DNA of 64,000 nt from DUOA01 sp012839095 (GTDB lineage Bacteria; Bacillota; Clostridia; Caldicoprobacterales; DTU083), in assembly GCA_050951505.1 (NCBI GenBank), contig JBMNJE010000009.1:62001-126000 (forward strand), in the 5' to 3' direction. Position numbers and translations under genes: made by a program. Positions 26,143 to 34,472 of the stretch are shown piece after piece. The notes beneath the pieces were generated by a model. It saw nothing but the letters and a program-made list of their open reading frames with translations, did no database searches and was not told the origin of the DNA. The stretch's first letter is position 1, and every line of letters begins with the position of its first letter.

Positions 26143-27660
26143 ATGTCGCATGCAATACGATTGCTGAGCATTGTCCTCCTCATTGCACTGCTGACAGCCT
26201 GTGCATCGGGGCAGCTGGCAGAGCAGGAAAATGATAACATTAAAAGGCTGAACCAATCGGAGAAGGAACAGTCAACAGAAGCCGAAGATTCGTCAGATGA
26301 AGACATTTCGGGTCAATCGAATATAGATATGCTTACCATTAGGCAGACCGGCATAACCGTTTATTTTCTTGATGAAGCAGCCGGGCAGTTGTCCCCCGAG
26401 CAAAGAAAGGCATCTGATTCAGACTTTCAGGATGATTTGGCTGAGAATGTCCTTAAAGAACTGATTGAGGGGCCGGAGACAAACGGCCTCAGCCCGGTTA
26501 TGCCGGAGGACGTTCGTGTAAACGGCGTGGAATCCGCTGACAATATCCTGTATGTGGATTTGTCGGCTGAATTTTACGGTTCCAAAGATCCGGGAGTGGC
26601 CAGGGCTGCCCTGGTAAATTCCCTGCTGGAGCTGGGCGCTTATAAATATGTGAAACTGTATGTTGACGGCAGTGAGATCACAGACACATCCGATGCCAGA
26701 GCCGGAGCTTTGGGTCTGCTGAGCCGGTATCCCCTTGTGGTATCAGAAATCAAGGCTCTGGAAGCACAGAATTATTACAATTCAGAATTGCGCAGGATTG
26801 ATCGTGAACTGTTTTTCCAGGACTATTCAGGTAAATTCCTTCTGCCCGAAGTGAGAACCATAACGGTTCGAAAGGGCGGGGATGCGGAGGCTATTGTAAA
26901 TGAACTGATTAAAGGGCCCATGGCGGAAGGGGAAGGCTATCACCCCATACTGCCCAAGGGAACAATTTTGGAAAAATATGAACTTGTTCAGGGAAATAAT
27001 GATACAAATGGTATTGCACTTTACTTTTCCAAGGAATTCCGAAGTCAGTTTTCCGGAGGAGCAGAACAGGAGTATTCCATAATTAGCTCACTGGTATACA
27101 GTTTGTCTTTGCCGGATATCCATTTCATCAGGATATATTATAACAACGGAACAGGGGAATACATTAACGAGCCTGTCTACAAAACACCTCTTAATATGGA
27201 GTTCACAACAGGGGATTTTCCTGCCAGGGTGGGAAGGAAAATCCGTGTTTATTTCGGCGACGGTAACAGCGGGCTGCTGGCACCTGAGTACCGGGCTGTT
27301 GACAGAAATGAGCTGAGAACGGCTTCCCGTATTCTGTCCGAGCTGGCATCTGATCCCATAGGAGAGAATCATGTCCGGGTTATTCCGCCTCATGTTGAGC
27401 CTGAAGATTTTCAGGTAAAGGTTTTGGGGAAGACGGCTGTTGTGGATGTTCCCGCTGATTATTTCACAGGCGCTGAACCGGACAACAGAAGGTTTATCCG
27501 GGATATCTATGCAGTGGTTAACACTCTGACCGATCCTGTAAATGACATGGATATACAGGAGGTACAGTTTACTGTGGACGGCGATGTCTTGGATTCCTAT
27601 ATGGATATTTCTCTCAGGGATACTTTTGTATTCAACCCTGCCCTGATAAAAGAAGAGTGA
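26143..27660 (+). CDS. Lipoprotein with three tandem GerMN-like domains
   Basis: This 505-residue protein has lipobox LLTAC (near residue 20) and an acidic linker. Three GerMN-like repeats follow: about 65-185 (ITVYFLDEAAGQLSPEQR, LKELIEGPETNG, ILYVDLSAEFYGS), 230-345 (KFLLPEVRTITV, IVNELIKGPMAEG, GIALYFSKEF) and 365-490 (IRVYFGDGNSGLLAPEYRAV, ILSELASDP, TAVVDVPADYF). Most GerMN proteins have one or two copies. It follows the first GerMN gene by 37 nt with RBS AGGAGGGG and is co-transcribed. A function in spore or cell-wall assembly is likely but not shown. Confidence 0.8.
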   Translation: MSHAIRLLSIVLLIALLTACASGQLAEQENDNIKRLNQSEKEQSTEAEDSSDEDISGQSNIDMLTIRQTGITVYFLDEAAGQLSPEQRKASDSDFQDDLAENVLKELIEGPETNGLSPVMPEDVRVNGVESADNILYVDLSAEFYGSKDPGVARAALVNSLLELGAYKYVKLYVDGSEITDTSDARAGALGLLSRYPLVVSEIKALEAQNYYNSELRRIDRELFFQDYSGKFLLPEVRTITVRKGGDAEAIVNELIKGPMAEGEGYHPILPKGTILEKYELVQGNNDTNGIALYFSKEFRSQFSGGAEQEYSIISSLVYSLSLPDIHFIRIYYNNGTGEYINEPVYKTPLNMEFTTGDFPARVGRKIRVYFGDGNSGLLAPEYRAVDRNELRTASRILSELASDPIGENHVRVIPPHVEPEDFQVKVLGKTAVVDVPADYFTGAEPDNRRFIRDIYAVVNTLTDPVNDMDIQEVQFTVDGDVLDSYMDISLRDTFVFNPALIKEE

Positions 27661-27675
27661 GTGGAGGGATATTTT

Positions 27676-28407
27676 TTGAAAAAACCGGTTATATACGCCC
27701 ATCGCGGTGCTTCTGCCTACGCGCCGGAAAACACGGAAGCGGCTTTTTGCATGGCAATGGAAATGCAGGCCGGAGGTATTGAACTGGATGTACACCTTTC
27801 CAGGGACGGCAAGGTGGTTGTATGTCATGATGAGAGGGTGGACAGGGTCAGCAACGGCACAGGTCTTGTCCGTGACATGACACTGGAAGAGCTTAAAAAG
27901 CTGGATTTTGGCAGTTGGTTTGGCGACGAATTCAGGGATGAGCGGATTATGACTCTGGATGAGTTTCTAAAGCTGGTTGAAGGCTGGGACGGAATACTGA
28001 ATATCGAAATAAAATCCGGTGTTATTTTATATGAGGGAATTGAGGACAGGATAGTGGATGCCCTGCGTCGATTTGATCGCATAGATACATCTATCATTTC
28101 CTCTTTCAATCATTACAGCCTGCTAGCGATAAAGAAGTTGGAACCTGCCCTGAAAATCGGCCTGCTCTATGCCGCCGGCCTGGTGGAGCCATGGGAATAT
28201 GCCAGGAGGATAGGGGCGGAGGCCATCCACCCCCTCTTCTACAGCGCTGCCCCTCCCATAATAACAGGCTGCAGGGAGAATGGAATCCTCCTTAATGCCT
28301 GGACCGTAGATGAGCCTGAATACATCAGGATGCTGGCTTTGGGCGGGGTAGACGGAATCATCACCAATGTACCGGATACAGCCAGGGAGATTACTTCCCA
28401 ATTGTAA
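27676..28407 (+). CDS. Glycerophosphodiester phosphodiesterase family protein (TTG start)
   Basis: This 243-residue TIM-barrel enzyme matches the GDPD family: YAHRGASAYAPENTEAAF (catalytic His), ELDVHLSRDGKVVVCHDE (metal ligands and second His), LNIEIKSG, and the C-terminal NAWTVDEPEYIRMLALGGVDGIITN. It hydrolyses glycerophosphodiesters to glycerol-3-phosphate and an alcohol. There is no signal peptide, so it is cytosolic. TTG 27676 is chosen because GAGGGA lies 7 nt upstream. It ends the two-component/GerMN operon or is transcribed with it. Confidence 0.9.
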   Translation: MKKPVIYAHRGASAYAPENTEAAFCMAMEMQAGGIELDVHLSRDGKVVVCHDERVDRVSNGTGLVRDMTLEELKKLDFGSWFGDEFRDERIMTLDEFLKLVEGWDGILNIEIKSGVILYEGIEDRIVDALRRFDRIDTSIISSFNHYSLLAIKKLEPALKIGLLYAAGLVEPWEYARRIGAEAIHPLFYSAAPPIITGCRENGILLNAWTVDEPEYIRMLALGGVDGIITNVPDTAREITSQL

Positions 28408-28506
28408 CAGGAATGTAATGCTTTTGTAACAACCAAACCAAATTTTGGCCGTCAAAATATGGTATAGTTAAATTTGGCATCAGCGTTATATTTGGGAGGA
28501 AACCGC

Positions 28507-30111
28507 ATGAAAAAGACATATGTTCTGCTGGGTTTGCTTTTAATGGCAGCCTTGCTTACCGGTGGATTTGCCTATCAGAACTACCTGGAAAAACAGGCTG
28601 AAAAGCAGGCGCAGGAACAGTGGCTGGCACATATGACCGAAACTGTTGAACGCGATACCTTTTATGAGGGAATTGTACTGGACGATGTGCCCCTGGGCGG
28701 CATGACCCTGCAGGAAGCATCCGAACGATTCGAAAAGGCGGAAGAAGAACTGCTGGCAAATCTCAGGGCAGAACTGGTTTATGAAGATCAAAGCTGGGTC
28801 TTTACCGGCAAGGACATTATGGTCCGGACAGACTGGCGGGAAAAGCTGGATGAACTATATCAGCTGGCAAGGCAAGGCGAGTTGTCGGAACGATACAATG
28901 AGGTGGAGGAAATTCGGGATAAGGGAGTCAGAATGGACACAACCCTTACCATGGATGTCAGTCTCATATATGATGATATTGTGGAGATAGCCGAAAGTCT
29001 GTATATCGAGCCCATAGATGCAGATGTTTCCTTCTTCCCTGACAAAAAGGAAAAGTTCAGCTTCTCCCCTGAAAAAGACGGGCAAAGAGTGGATGCTGAA
29101 TCCCTTTATGAAGAGGTAAAGCAGATTTTTGATTCCGGCAAACCGGGGACTGTTGTTATAGAACCCATTCCGGTGGAAGCCCAGGTCCGCCTGGCTGATC
29201 TGGAAAAAGCCACCTCCAGGATTGTCTCCTTCCATACCGATATGGCAGGCAGTTCAAGCAATCGCATGCACAATATCGAACTTGCTCTTCGAAAAATAAA
29301 CGGCACCAAGCTAAATCCAGGTGAGGTGTTTTCATTTAACGGGATTGTAGGCCGTCGTACGGAAAAGGCGGGCTTCAGGGAAGCACCGGTGATTGCTGCG
29401 GACAAGAGCATGAAGGATGCGGTAGGCGGCGGCATTTGTCAGGCCTCATCCACGGTATTTAATGCTGCAGCCCTGGCCGGCCTGGAGATAGTTGAACGTT
29501 ATCACCATTCCTTCCCCATATCATATCTGGATAAGGGACTGGATGCCACTGTCTCCTACGGGGGAGCGGATTTGAAATTCAGAAACAACAAGAATACGCC
29601 CGTCTTCATCCAGGCTTACCGCAACGGAACCCTTGCCTATGTGGTTATCTATGGCGAGCCTATCCCCAACAACGGCCAATACAAGCTGGTAACCGAGCTG
29701 CTCCAGACCATAGAGGCCCCCGAGCCGAAAAGAGTTCTCGACAAGAAAGGTGAATATGTAACCAAGCCGGGCGGAGAATATGTGCATGTGAAATCAAGAA
29801 CGGGATATAAGGTAAATACTTACCGCCTTCTTTATGAGAATGGGAAGAGAGTTTCCAAGGAATTGTTTGTAAGAAACTACTATCAACCCATACAGGGTGT
29901 CATCTACTACAGAGAGGGAAAACCTGAACCCACGCCCGGACCGACTCCTGAACCGACCAAGGCACCTAAGGATCCGGATACGAAGCCTACTGATCCGCCG
30001 GAACCAACGTCAGAGCCAAGCCAGGAACCATCAACTCCGCCGGATCAGGATCCCGTTGAAAGTCCGGATCCTGAATCCACACAGGAACCCGATCCGACCG
30101 GCGATAATTAG
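28507..30111 (+). CDS. VanW family protein with PG-binding and proline-rich tail
   Basis: This 534-residue exported or membrane-anchored protein starts with one N-terminal helix (LLGLLLMAALLTGGFAYQNYL). A YoaR-like putative peptidoglycan-binding domain spans about residues 50-235. The VanW domain follows (LNPGEVFSFNGIVGRRT, GGGICQASSTVFNAAALAGL, VSYGGADLKFRNN), then a G5-like strand region (EYVTKPGGEYVHVKSRTGY). A tail of about 60 residues is rich in Pro, Glu, Asp and Thr. Despite the name, the family is common in Clostridia and not tied to vancomycin resistance. RBS GGGAGGA precedes the ATG. An extended -10 (TGG-TATAGT) ends at 28468. Confidence 0.87.
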   Translation: MKKTYVLLGLLLMAALLTGGFAYQNYLEKQAEKQAQEQWLAHMTETVERDTFYEGIVLDDVPLGGMTLQEASERFEKAEEELLANLRAELVYEDQSWVFTGKDIMVRTDWREKLDELYQLARQGELSERYNEVEEIRDKGVRMDTTLTMDVSLIYDDIVEIAESLYIEPIDADVSFFPDKKEKFSFSPEKDGQRVDAESLYEEVKQIFDSGKPGTVVIEPIPVEAQVRLADLEKATSRIVSFHTDMAGSSSNRMHNIELALRKINGTKLNPGEVFSFNGIVGRRTEKAGFREAPVIAADKSMKDAVGGGICQASSTVFNAAALAGLEIVERYHHSFPISYLDKGLDATVSYGGADLKFRNNKNTPVFIQAYRNGTLAYVVIYGEPIPNNGQYKLVTELLQTIEAPEPKRVLDKKGEYVTKPGGEYVHVKSRTGYKVNTYRLLYENGKRVSKELFVRNYYQPIQGVIYYREGKPEPTPGPTPEPTKAPKDPDTKPTDPPEPTSEPSQEPSTPPDQDPVESPDPESTQEPDPTGDN

Positions 30112-30133
30112 ATAATTAGCAATGATATAAGTA

Positions 30134-30160
30134 AAGATGGGAGGAGGTATGTTTGATACA
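30134..30160 (+). terminator. Terminator after the VanW gene
   Basis: GAGGTATG (30134-30141) pairs with CATACCTC (30149-30156) across a 7-nt loop and is followed by TTTCT. A TATAAT at 30207-30212 downstream may start transcription of the next gene. Confidence 0.65.
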
Positions 30161-30256
30161 TACCTCTTTCTGATAAATTCAGATAATTATTTCATCATTA
30201 TGCTCATATAATACTCACATACTGTTGATGTATGCTTTGAAAGGAGAATGCAGCAG

Positions 30257-31918
30257 ATGATCGATACCATTCAGGTAAACTGGAATGGAAGGGATATACA
30301 GGTAAAAAGAGGAGTCACCTTGCAGGAACTGGCAGAGAAGCATTCGGATTCATCCTCTCCGCTGATTGTAGCTGCCAAAGTGGACAACCGTATACGGGAA
30401 CTGACCTATAAGGTAGAACAGGACTGCAGGATTGAGCCCATAGATTTGTCCATGAAGGACGGAGAGAGGATATATACCCGGAGCCTGGTATTTCTCTTTC
30501 TGCGTGCCTGCAGGGAATTATACAGGGATTGCAGCGTGACCGTTGAGCACTCCTTCGGAGGCGGCCTTTATTGCGAGATTCATGACTGTATCACTCTGAG
30601 CCCGCGGGAAGTGGAACGGATTGAAAAGAGGATGCGCAGGATTGTGGAACAAAATGAACCCTTTGTGAAAAGGGAGGTTTCCATGGAGGAAGCCAACAGC
30701 ATCTTTCTGTCGATGGGTCTTAAGCACAGGGCTGAGATTATGCAATACCGCCCTGATGATACCATCAGCATATACCAATGCGGAGACATGCAGGACTATC
30801 TGTACGGATACCTGGTACCCTCCACCGGCTATCTGAAGCAATTCAGCCTGAAGTTCTATCTGCCCGGTGTGATTCTGCGGTATCCCGGCAGTGAGGATCC
30901 AGGTCAGCTGCGGCCTTTTCAGGATAATCCAAAGCTATTCAAGGTATTCCGCCAGGCGGAAAAGTGGTCCGCTGCCCTGGGTATCCGCAATATAGCTGAT
31001 CTGAATAAATGCATTCTGGAAGGAAGGGCTCCGGATTTAATCCGCATCAGTGAAGCCTATCAGGAAAAGCAGATTGGGATGATGGCTGACCAAATAGCCG
31101 AACAAAGGGATTCTATAAGGATGATTCTTATTGCCGGGCCTTCTTCCTCCGGGAAGACAACCTTTGCCCAGCGGCTGAGGGTACAGCTTATGGTAAACAA
31201 TCTGCATCCTGTTCCCATTTCCATGGACAATTATTTTCTGAATCGGGATCAAATTCCTTTGGATGAAAATGGCCAGCAGGATTTGGAATCCATTGATGTA
31301 ATTGATTTGGAGCTGTTCAATGAACAGATGACCCGTCTCATTCAGGGGCAGGAGGTGGAGATCCCTCATTATAATTTCCTGACCGGCAGGAGGGAATACA
31401 ATGGCCATATAATCAGGCTTTCACAGGATCAGCCCATAATTGTGGAAGGTATTCACGGCCTTAATGAGAAACTGACGGAAATGATACCTGCAGAAAACAA
31501 GTATAAGATATATATCAGTGCATTGACACAGCTGAATGTGGATGATCACAACAGGATACCAACCACAGATGCCAGACTGATACGCCGGATGGTAAGGGAT
31601 CATCAGTTCAGAGGAACACCGGTTGTGGAAACCCTGCGTATGTGGTCTTCTGTCAGAAGAGGAGAGGAAAGGAACATATTCCCCTTTCAGGAATCAGCGG
31701 ATATCATGTTCAACTCAGCTCTGCTCTATGAGCTGGCCGTTCTTAAGCCCTTTATCCTGCCTCTGCTGGAAGAGGTGCCCGAGGAGCATGAGTTCTTCCC
31801 CGAGGTAAACCGGCTGAAGAAGTTCCTGAAGTATTTTGTTGAACTGGATCCCGAAGATATTCCAAATAATTCAATCCTGCGGGAATTTATCGGAGGCAGC
31901 TGCTTTTATAAACAGTAA
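30257..31918 (+). CDS. TGS/ThrRS-like N-terminus fused to uridine-kinase-like P-loop domain
   Basis: This 553-residue protein combines an N-terminal TGS-like domain (about residues 3-65), a region resembling the threonyl-tRNA synthetase SAD domain (about 70-200; EHSFGGGLYCEIHD, KREVSMEEANSIF), and a C-terminal phosphoribulokinase/uridine kinase domain with Walker A GPSSSGKTTFAQRL. The kinase domain also shows PISMDNYFLNRDQIPLDENG and IVEGIHGLNEKL. The family is annotated as a nucleoside kinase, but the substrate has not been settled for this fusion. ATG 30257 is preferred, with AAAGGAG at good spacing. It is a single gene between a terminator and a promoter. Confidence 0.85.
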   Translation: MIDTIQVNWNGRDIQVKRGVTLQELAEKHSDSSSPLIVAAKVDNRIRELTYKVEQDCRIEPIDLSMKDGERIYTRSLVFLFLRACRELYRDCSVTVEHSFGGGLYCEIHDCITLSPREVERIEKRMRRIVEQNEPFVKREVSMEEANSIFLSMGLKHRAEIMQYRPDDTISIYQCGDMQDYLYGYLVPSTGYLKQFSLKFYLPGVILRYPGSEDPGQLRPFQDNPKLFKVFRQAEKWSAALGIRNIADLNKCILEGRAPDLIRISEAYQEKQIGMMADQIAEQRDSIRMILIAGPSSSGKTTFAQRLRVQLMVNNLHPVPISMDNYFLNRDQIPLDENGQQDLESIDVIDLELFNEQMTRLIQGQEVEIPHYNFLTGRREYNGHIIRLSQDQPIIVEGIHGLNEKLTEMIPAENKYKIYISALTQLNVDDHNRIPTTDARLIRRMVRDHQFRGTPVVETLRMWSSVRRGEERNIFPFQESADIMFNSALLYELAVLKPFILPLLEEVPEEHEFFPEVNRLKKFLKYFVELDPEDIPNNSILREFIGGSCFYKQ

Positions 31919-32036
31919 AAGGGAGCAATCCTGAGGTAAGGAAGGAAAAGTGATGGAAAGTACGGATTAATGCATATATACAGTGAATTTACAATATGTA
32001 TAGATATAATCATCTTAAATAATGGTATTCATTGTC

Positions 32037-32065
32037 TTTACAAGCTGACAGACCATTGATATAAT
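32037..32065 (+). promoter_or_regulatory. Strong sigma-A promoter for the CNNM leader RNA
   Basis: TTTACA (32037-32042) and perfect TATAAT (32060-32065) are spaced by 17 nt with an extended -10 TGA. Transcription should begin near 32072, giving about 170 nt of untranslated leader. From 31919 to this promoter I see no gene or other feature. Confidence 0.8.
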
Positions 32066-32072
32066 ATTCTAA

Positions 32073-32243
32073 AGTATTTATTTAAGGTGGTGGGCATTTC
32101 GTGGACGATGGTCCTTGTAGCAGGCTAGACTTTCGGGAAAATACAGGTTATGCAAAAAGACAATGAGTCCCTTGCTTTCACATTGGCTGGGATTTATTGT
32201 CTTTTCTGTTTTATCCTATTAATTTTCCATGGAGGGCTATGAG
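32073..32243 (+). ncRNA. Unidentified structured leader with attenuator-type hairpin upstream of the CNNM gene
   Basis: The leader contains a first part (32073-32154) with short hairpin potential such as GGAC-GATG-GTCC, then a continuous 17-bp helix pairing 32155-32171 with 32189-32205 (two G-U pairs) around a 17-nt loop. The 3' arm and following bases are U-rich (TCTTTTCTGTTTTA), so it looks like an intrinsic terminator. It sits just before the RBS and start. I could not match the first part to a riboswitch class known to me. A metal-sensing leader would fit the downstream transporter, but that is conjecture. Confidence 0.55.
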
Positions 32244-33542
32244 TTGTTAACAAGTATATTGGTAATTGTTGTATTGATTTTATTGAATGCTTATTTTGCA
32301 GGGTCGGAGATGGCCCTGGTATCCGTCAATGATGCTAAAATACGAATGATGGCTGACGGAGGCAACAAAAAGGCGGTTTCAGTCCGCAAGCTGCTCAGTG
32401 AACCCAGTAAATTTCTGTCTACCATACAAATCGGGGTTACCCTGGCCGGGTTTTTGTCCAGTGCCTTTGCATCGGATGCTTTTTCCGACAAACTGGTGGA
32501 TTGGATGCTGTCTGCGGGCGTAGGAATTCCTATAGGCATTCTGAAGCCTGCTTCCGTAGTTTTTATCACCCTTGTCCTGTCCTACTTCACCCTGGTATTC
32601 GGCGAACTGGTGCCTAAACGGCTGGCCATGCAGCGAGCGGAAAAGCTGTCTCTTAAGGTTGTCGGCCCCCTGCGCTTGCTGGCCGCTCTTGCTTCACCTG
32701 TAGTTGGGCTTCTTACCGCATCCACCAATTTCTTTGTAAAACTGGCAGGAGGAAATCCTCATGCAGATGAAGAAGAGATAACAGAAGAAGAAATCCGCAT
32801 GATGATTGAAGTAGGTGAAGAGAAAGGCACTATAGACGAAATTGAAAAGCAATTTCTCATCAATGTTTTTGATTTTGATGACAAGACCGTATCAGAAATC
32901 ATGACCCACAGAACCAGGGTGGTAGCTGTTCCCATCGATTCGAACATGGAAGATATCCTGGCTTTGTACAAAAATGAAAAATATACCAGGATACCTGTTT
33001 ATGAAGATTCAATTGATAATATAGTAGGTATCCTGCACGTGAAGGATTTCCTCCTCTATATCACCAACAAGGAGAATAAAGATTTCTCCCTTGAGAAGCT
33101 GATGCGCAAGCCGTACTTTGTTCCGGAATCAAAAAAGCTTGATCAACTGTTTCGGGAGCTGCAGCTTAACAAAACACACATGGTTGTGGTGGTGGATGAA
33201 TATGGGGGTACTGCAGGAATCATCACCGTAGAGGATTTATTGGAGGAAATAGTGGGCAATATCTTCGACGAGTATGATGATGAAGAGGAACACAAATATG
33301 AGAAGGTGGACGAGTCTACCTATCTTTTTGACGGTTCCATAAGCCTGGAACAGGTATCGGCTTTAATAAAGGTATCTTTGCCGATCGAGGAATATGAAAC
33401 CTTAAGCGGATATGTTATCAGCCAGCTGGGTAAAATCCCCGAAGAAGGCGAGCATCCGGTAGTGGAATTGGACAGTCTGGTATTTAAGGTAGAAGAGATG
33501 GAAGACAAGATGATATCAAGAATCAAGGTATGCAAGGCATAA
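32244..33542 (+). CDS. CNNM/CorC-type transporter (DUF21-CBS-CorC_HlyC)
   Basis: This 432-residue membrane protein has a DUF21 domain with four helices (about residues 1-180; LLNAYFAGSEMALVSVND is diagnostic), a CBS pair (about 200-320; IMTHRTRVVAVPIDSN, VVVVDEYGGTAGIITVEDLLEEIVG) and a C-terminal CorC_HlyC domain (about 340-430). Relatives such as MpfA are linked to Mg2+ export or homeostasis. Older labels such as hemolysin are misleading. TTG 32244 is used because GGAGGG precedes it at 7 nt. Expression is probably controlled by the preceding leader. Confidence 0.88.
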   Translation: MLTSILVIVVLILLNAYFAGSEMALVSVNDAKIRMMADGGNKKAVSVRKLLSEPSKFLSTIQIGVTLAGFLSSAFASDAFSDKLVDWMLSAGVGIPIGILKPASVVFITLVLSYFTLVFGELVPKRLAMQRAEKLSLKVVGPLRLLAALASPVVGLLTASTNFFVKLAGGNPHADEEEITEEEIRMMIEVGEEKGTIDEIEKQFLINVFDFDDKTVSEIMTHRTRVVAVPIDSNMEDILALYKNEKYTRIPVYEDSIDNIVGILHVKDFLLYITNKENKDFSLEKLMRKPYFVPESKKLDQLFRELQLNKTHMVVVVDEYGGTAGIITVEDLLEEIVGNIFDEYDDEEEHKYEKVDESTYLFDGSISLEQVSALIKVSLPIEEYETLSGYVISQLGKIPEEGEHPVVELDSLVFKVEEMEDKMISRIKVCKA

Positions 33543-33569
33543 TACCGGACAGGAAGGTTGGGGTAGGTT

Positions 33570-34394
33570 TTGCTGATTGACTTTATGAAGGGGCTGGCCA
33601 TAGGAATGGCAGCTATTGCACCTGGTGTAAGCGGAGGGACCCTGGCGGTTGTCCTTGGCATCTATGAGAAAGCCGCCAATGCCATTGCCAATCCGTTCCG
33701 TGATTTCCGGAAAAAGGTTAAGGAGTTTTCTCCCCTGGCAGCGGGAGGGGTTGTGGGAGTCCTGGGTTTCAGCAATATTATAAGCTATTTGTTTCGCACT
33801 TATGAGCTGGAAGTTAAATATCTCTTTATCGGCCTGATGCTGGGAACCTTTCCTTCCCTGCGAAAGCAGGCTGATAAAGACGGCTTTCGAATACTGTATC
33901 TGATACCCTTTGCCATAACTCTGGCTGCGGCCATCCTGTTTTCGATGGAAACGGATCTCATACCCGGCAGTTCCGGTGATGAGGCTTCACATTTCCTGCT
34001 GATTGTGCTGTATGGCGCAATTATCGGATTTGGAACCATTATACCGGGAATAAGTGCATCGTTTATTCTCATGTATCTGAACGTCTATGATATAGTAATA
34101 GACGGGATTTCCCGGCTGAATCCCTATGTTCTGATACCGGCAGGCATAGGTTTCGTCCTGAGTGTTCTGGGTTTTGCCAATCTGATCAGTCTCCTGCTGA
34201 GAAAAACATATGGATATACCTACTATGCAATTTTTGGGTTAACGGCAGGCTCCATACTGGCCGTTTTTCCGGGATTCGGCATCGGATGGCGGTATCTGCT
34301 CTGTTACCTGCTGTTGACCGGCGGATTTATACTTTCCTATTATCTGAGCAATCTTGAAAAACCGGATAAGAAAATACAGTTTCGCTTAAGATGA
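33570..34394 (+). CDS. DUF368 membrane protein (PopT-type undecaprenyl-phosphate translocase family)
   Basis: This 274-residue polytopic protein has about eight helices. It starts LLIDFMKGLAIGMAAIAPGVSGGTLAVVLGIYE, with a second inverted half near GAIIGFGTIIPGISASFILMYL, the internal repeat expected for DUF368. Members of the family have been implicated in recycling undecaprenyl phosphate across the membrane for wall synthesis. The TTG start at 33570 follows AGGTTGGGGTAGG. It lies 27 nt after the CNNM gene and is probably co-transcribed. Confidence 0.85.
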   Translation: MLIDFMKGLAIGMAAIAPGVSGGTLAVVLGIYEKAANAIANPFRDFRKKVKEFSPLAAGGVVGVLGFSNIISYLFRTYELEVKYLFIGLMLGTFPSLRKQADKDGFRILYLIPFAITLAAAILFSMETDLIPGSSGDEASHFLLIVLYGAIIGFGTIIPGISASFILMYLNVYDIVIDGISRLNPYVLIPAGIGFVLSVLGFANLISLLLRKTYGYTYYAIFGLTAGSILAVFPGFGIGWRYLLCYLLLTGGFILSYYLSNLEKPDKKIQFRLR

Positions 34395-34472
34395 GCCCAG
34401 GCATTCAGCTGTTATTTACTGTCAACCCACTGCAGATTTGCATAACTTCCAAAAGGAAACGGGGCTGTTTTC

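Noticed and set aside
28507..30111. Vancomycin resistance function for the VanW protein
   Set aside because: VanW-domain proteins are widespread in Clostridia. No vanA/B, vanH or vanX gene is present, so a resistance role has no support here.
32244..33542. Hemolysin label for the DUF21-CBS protein
   Set aside because: The domain order is that of CNNM/CorC transporters. Hemolysin is a historical name without evidence in this sequence.
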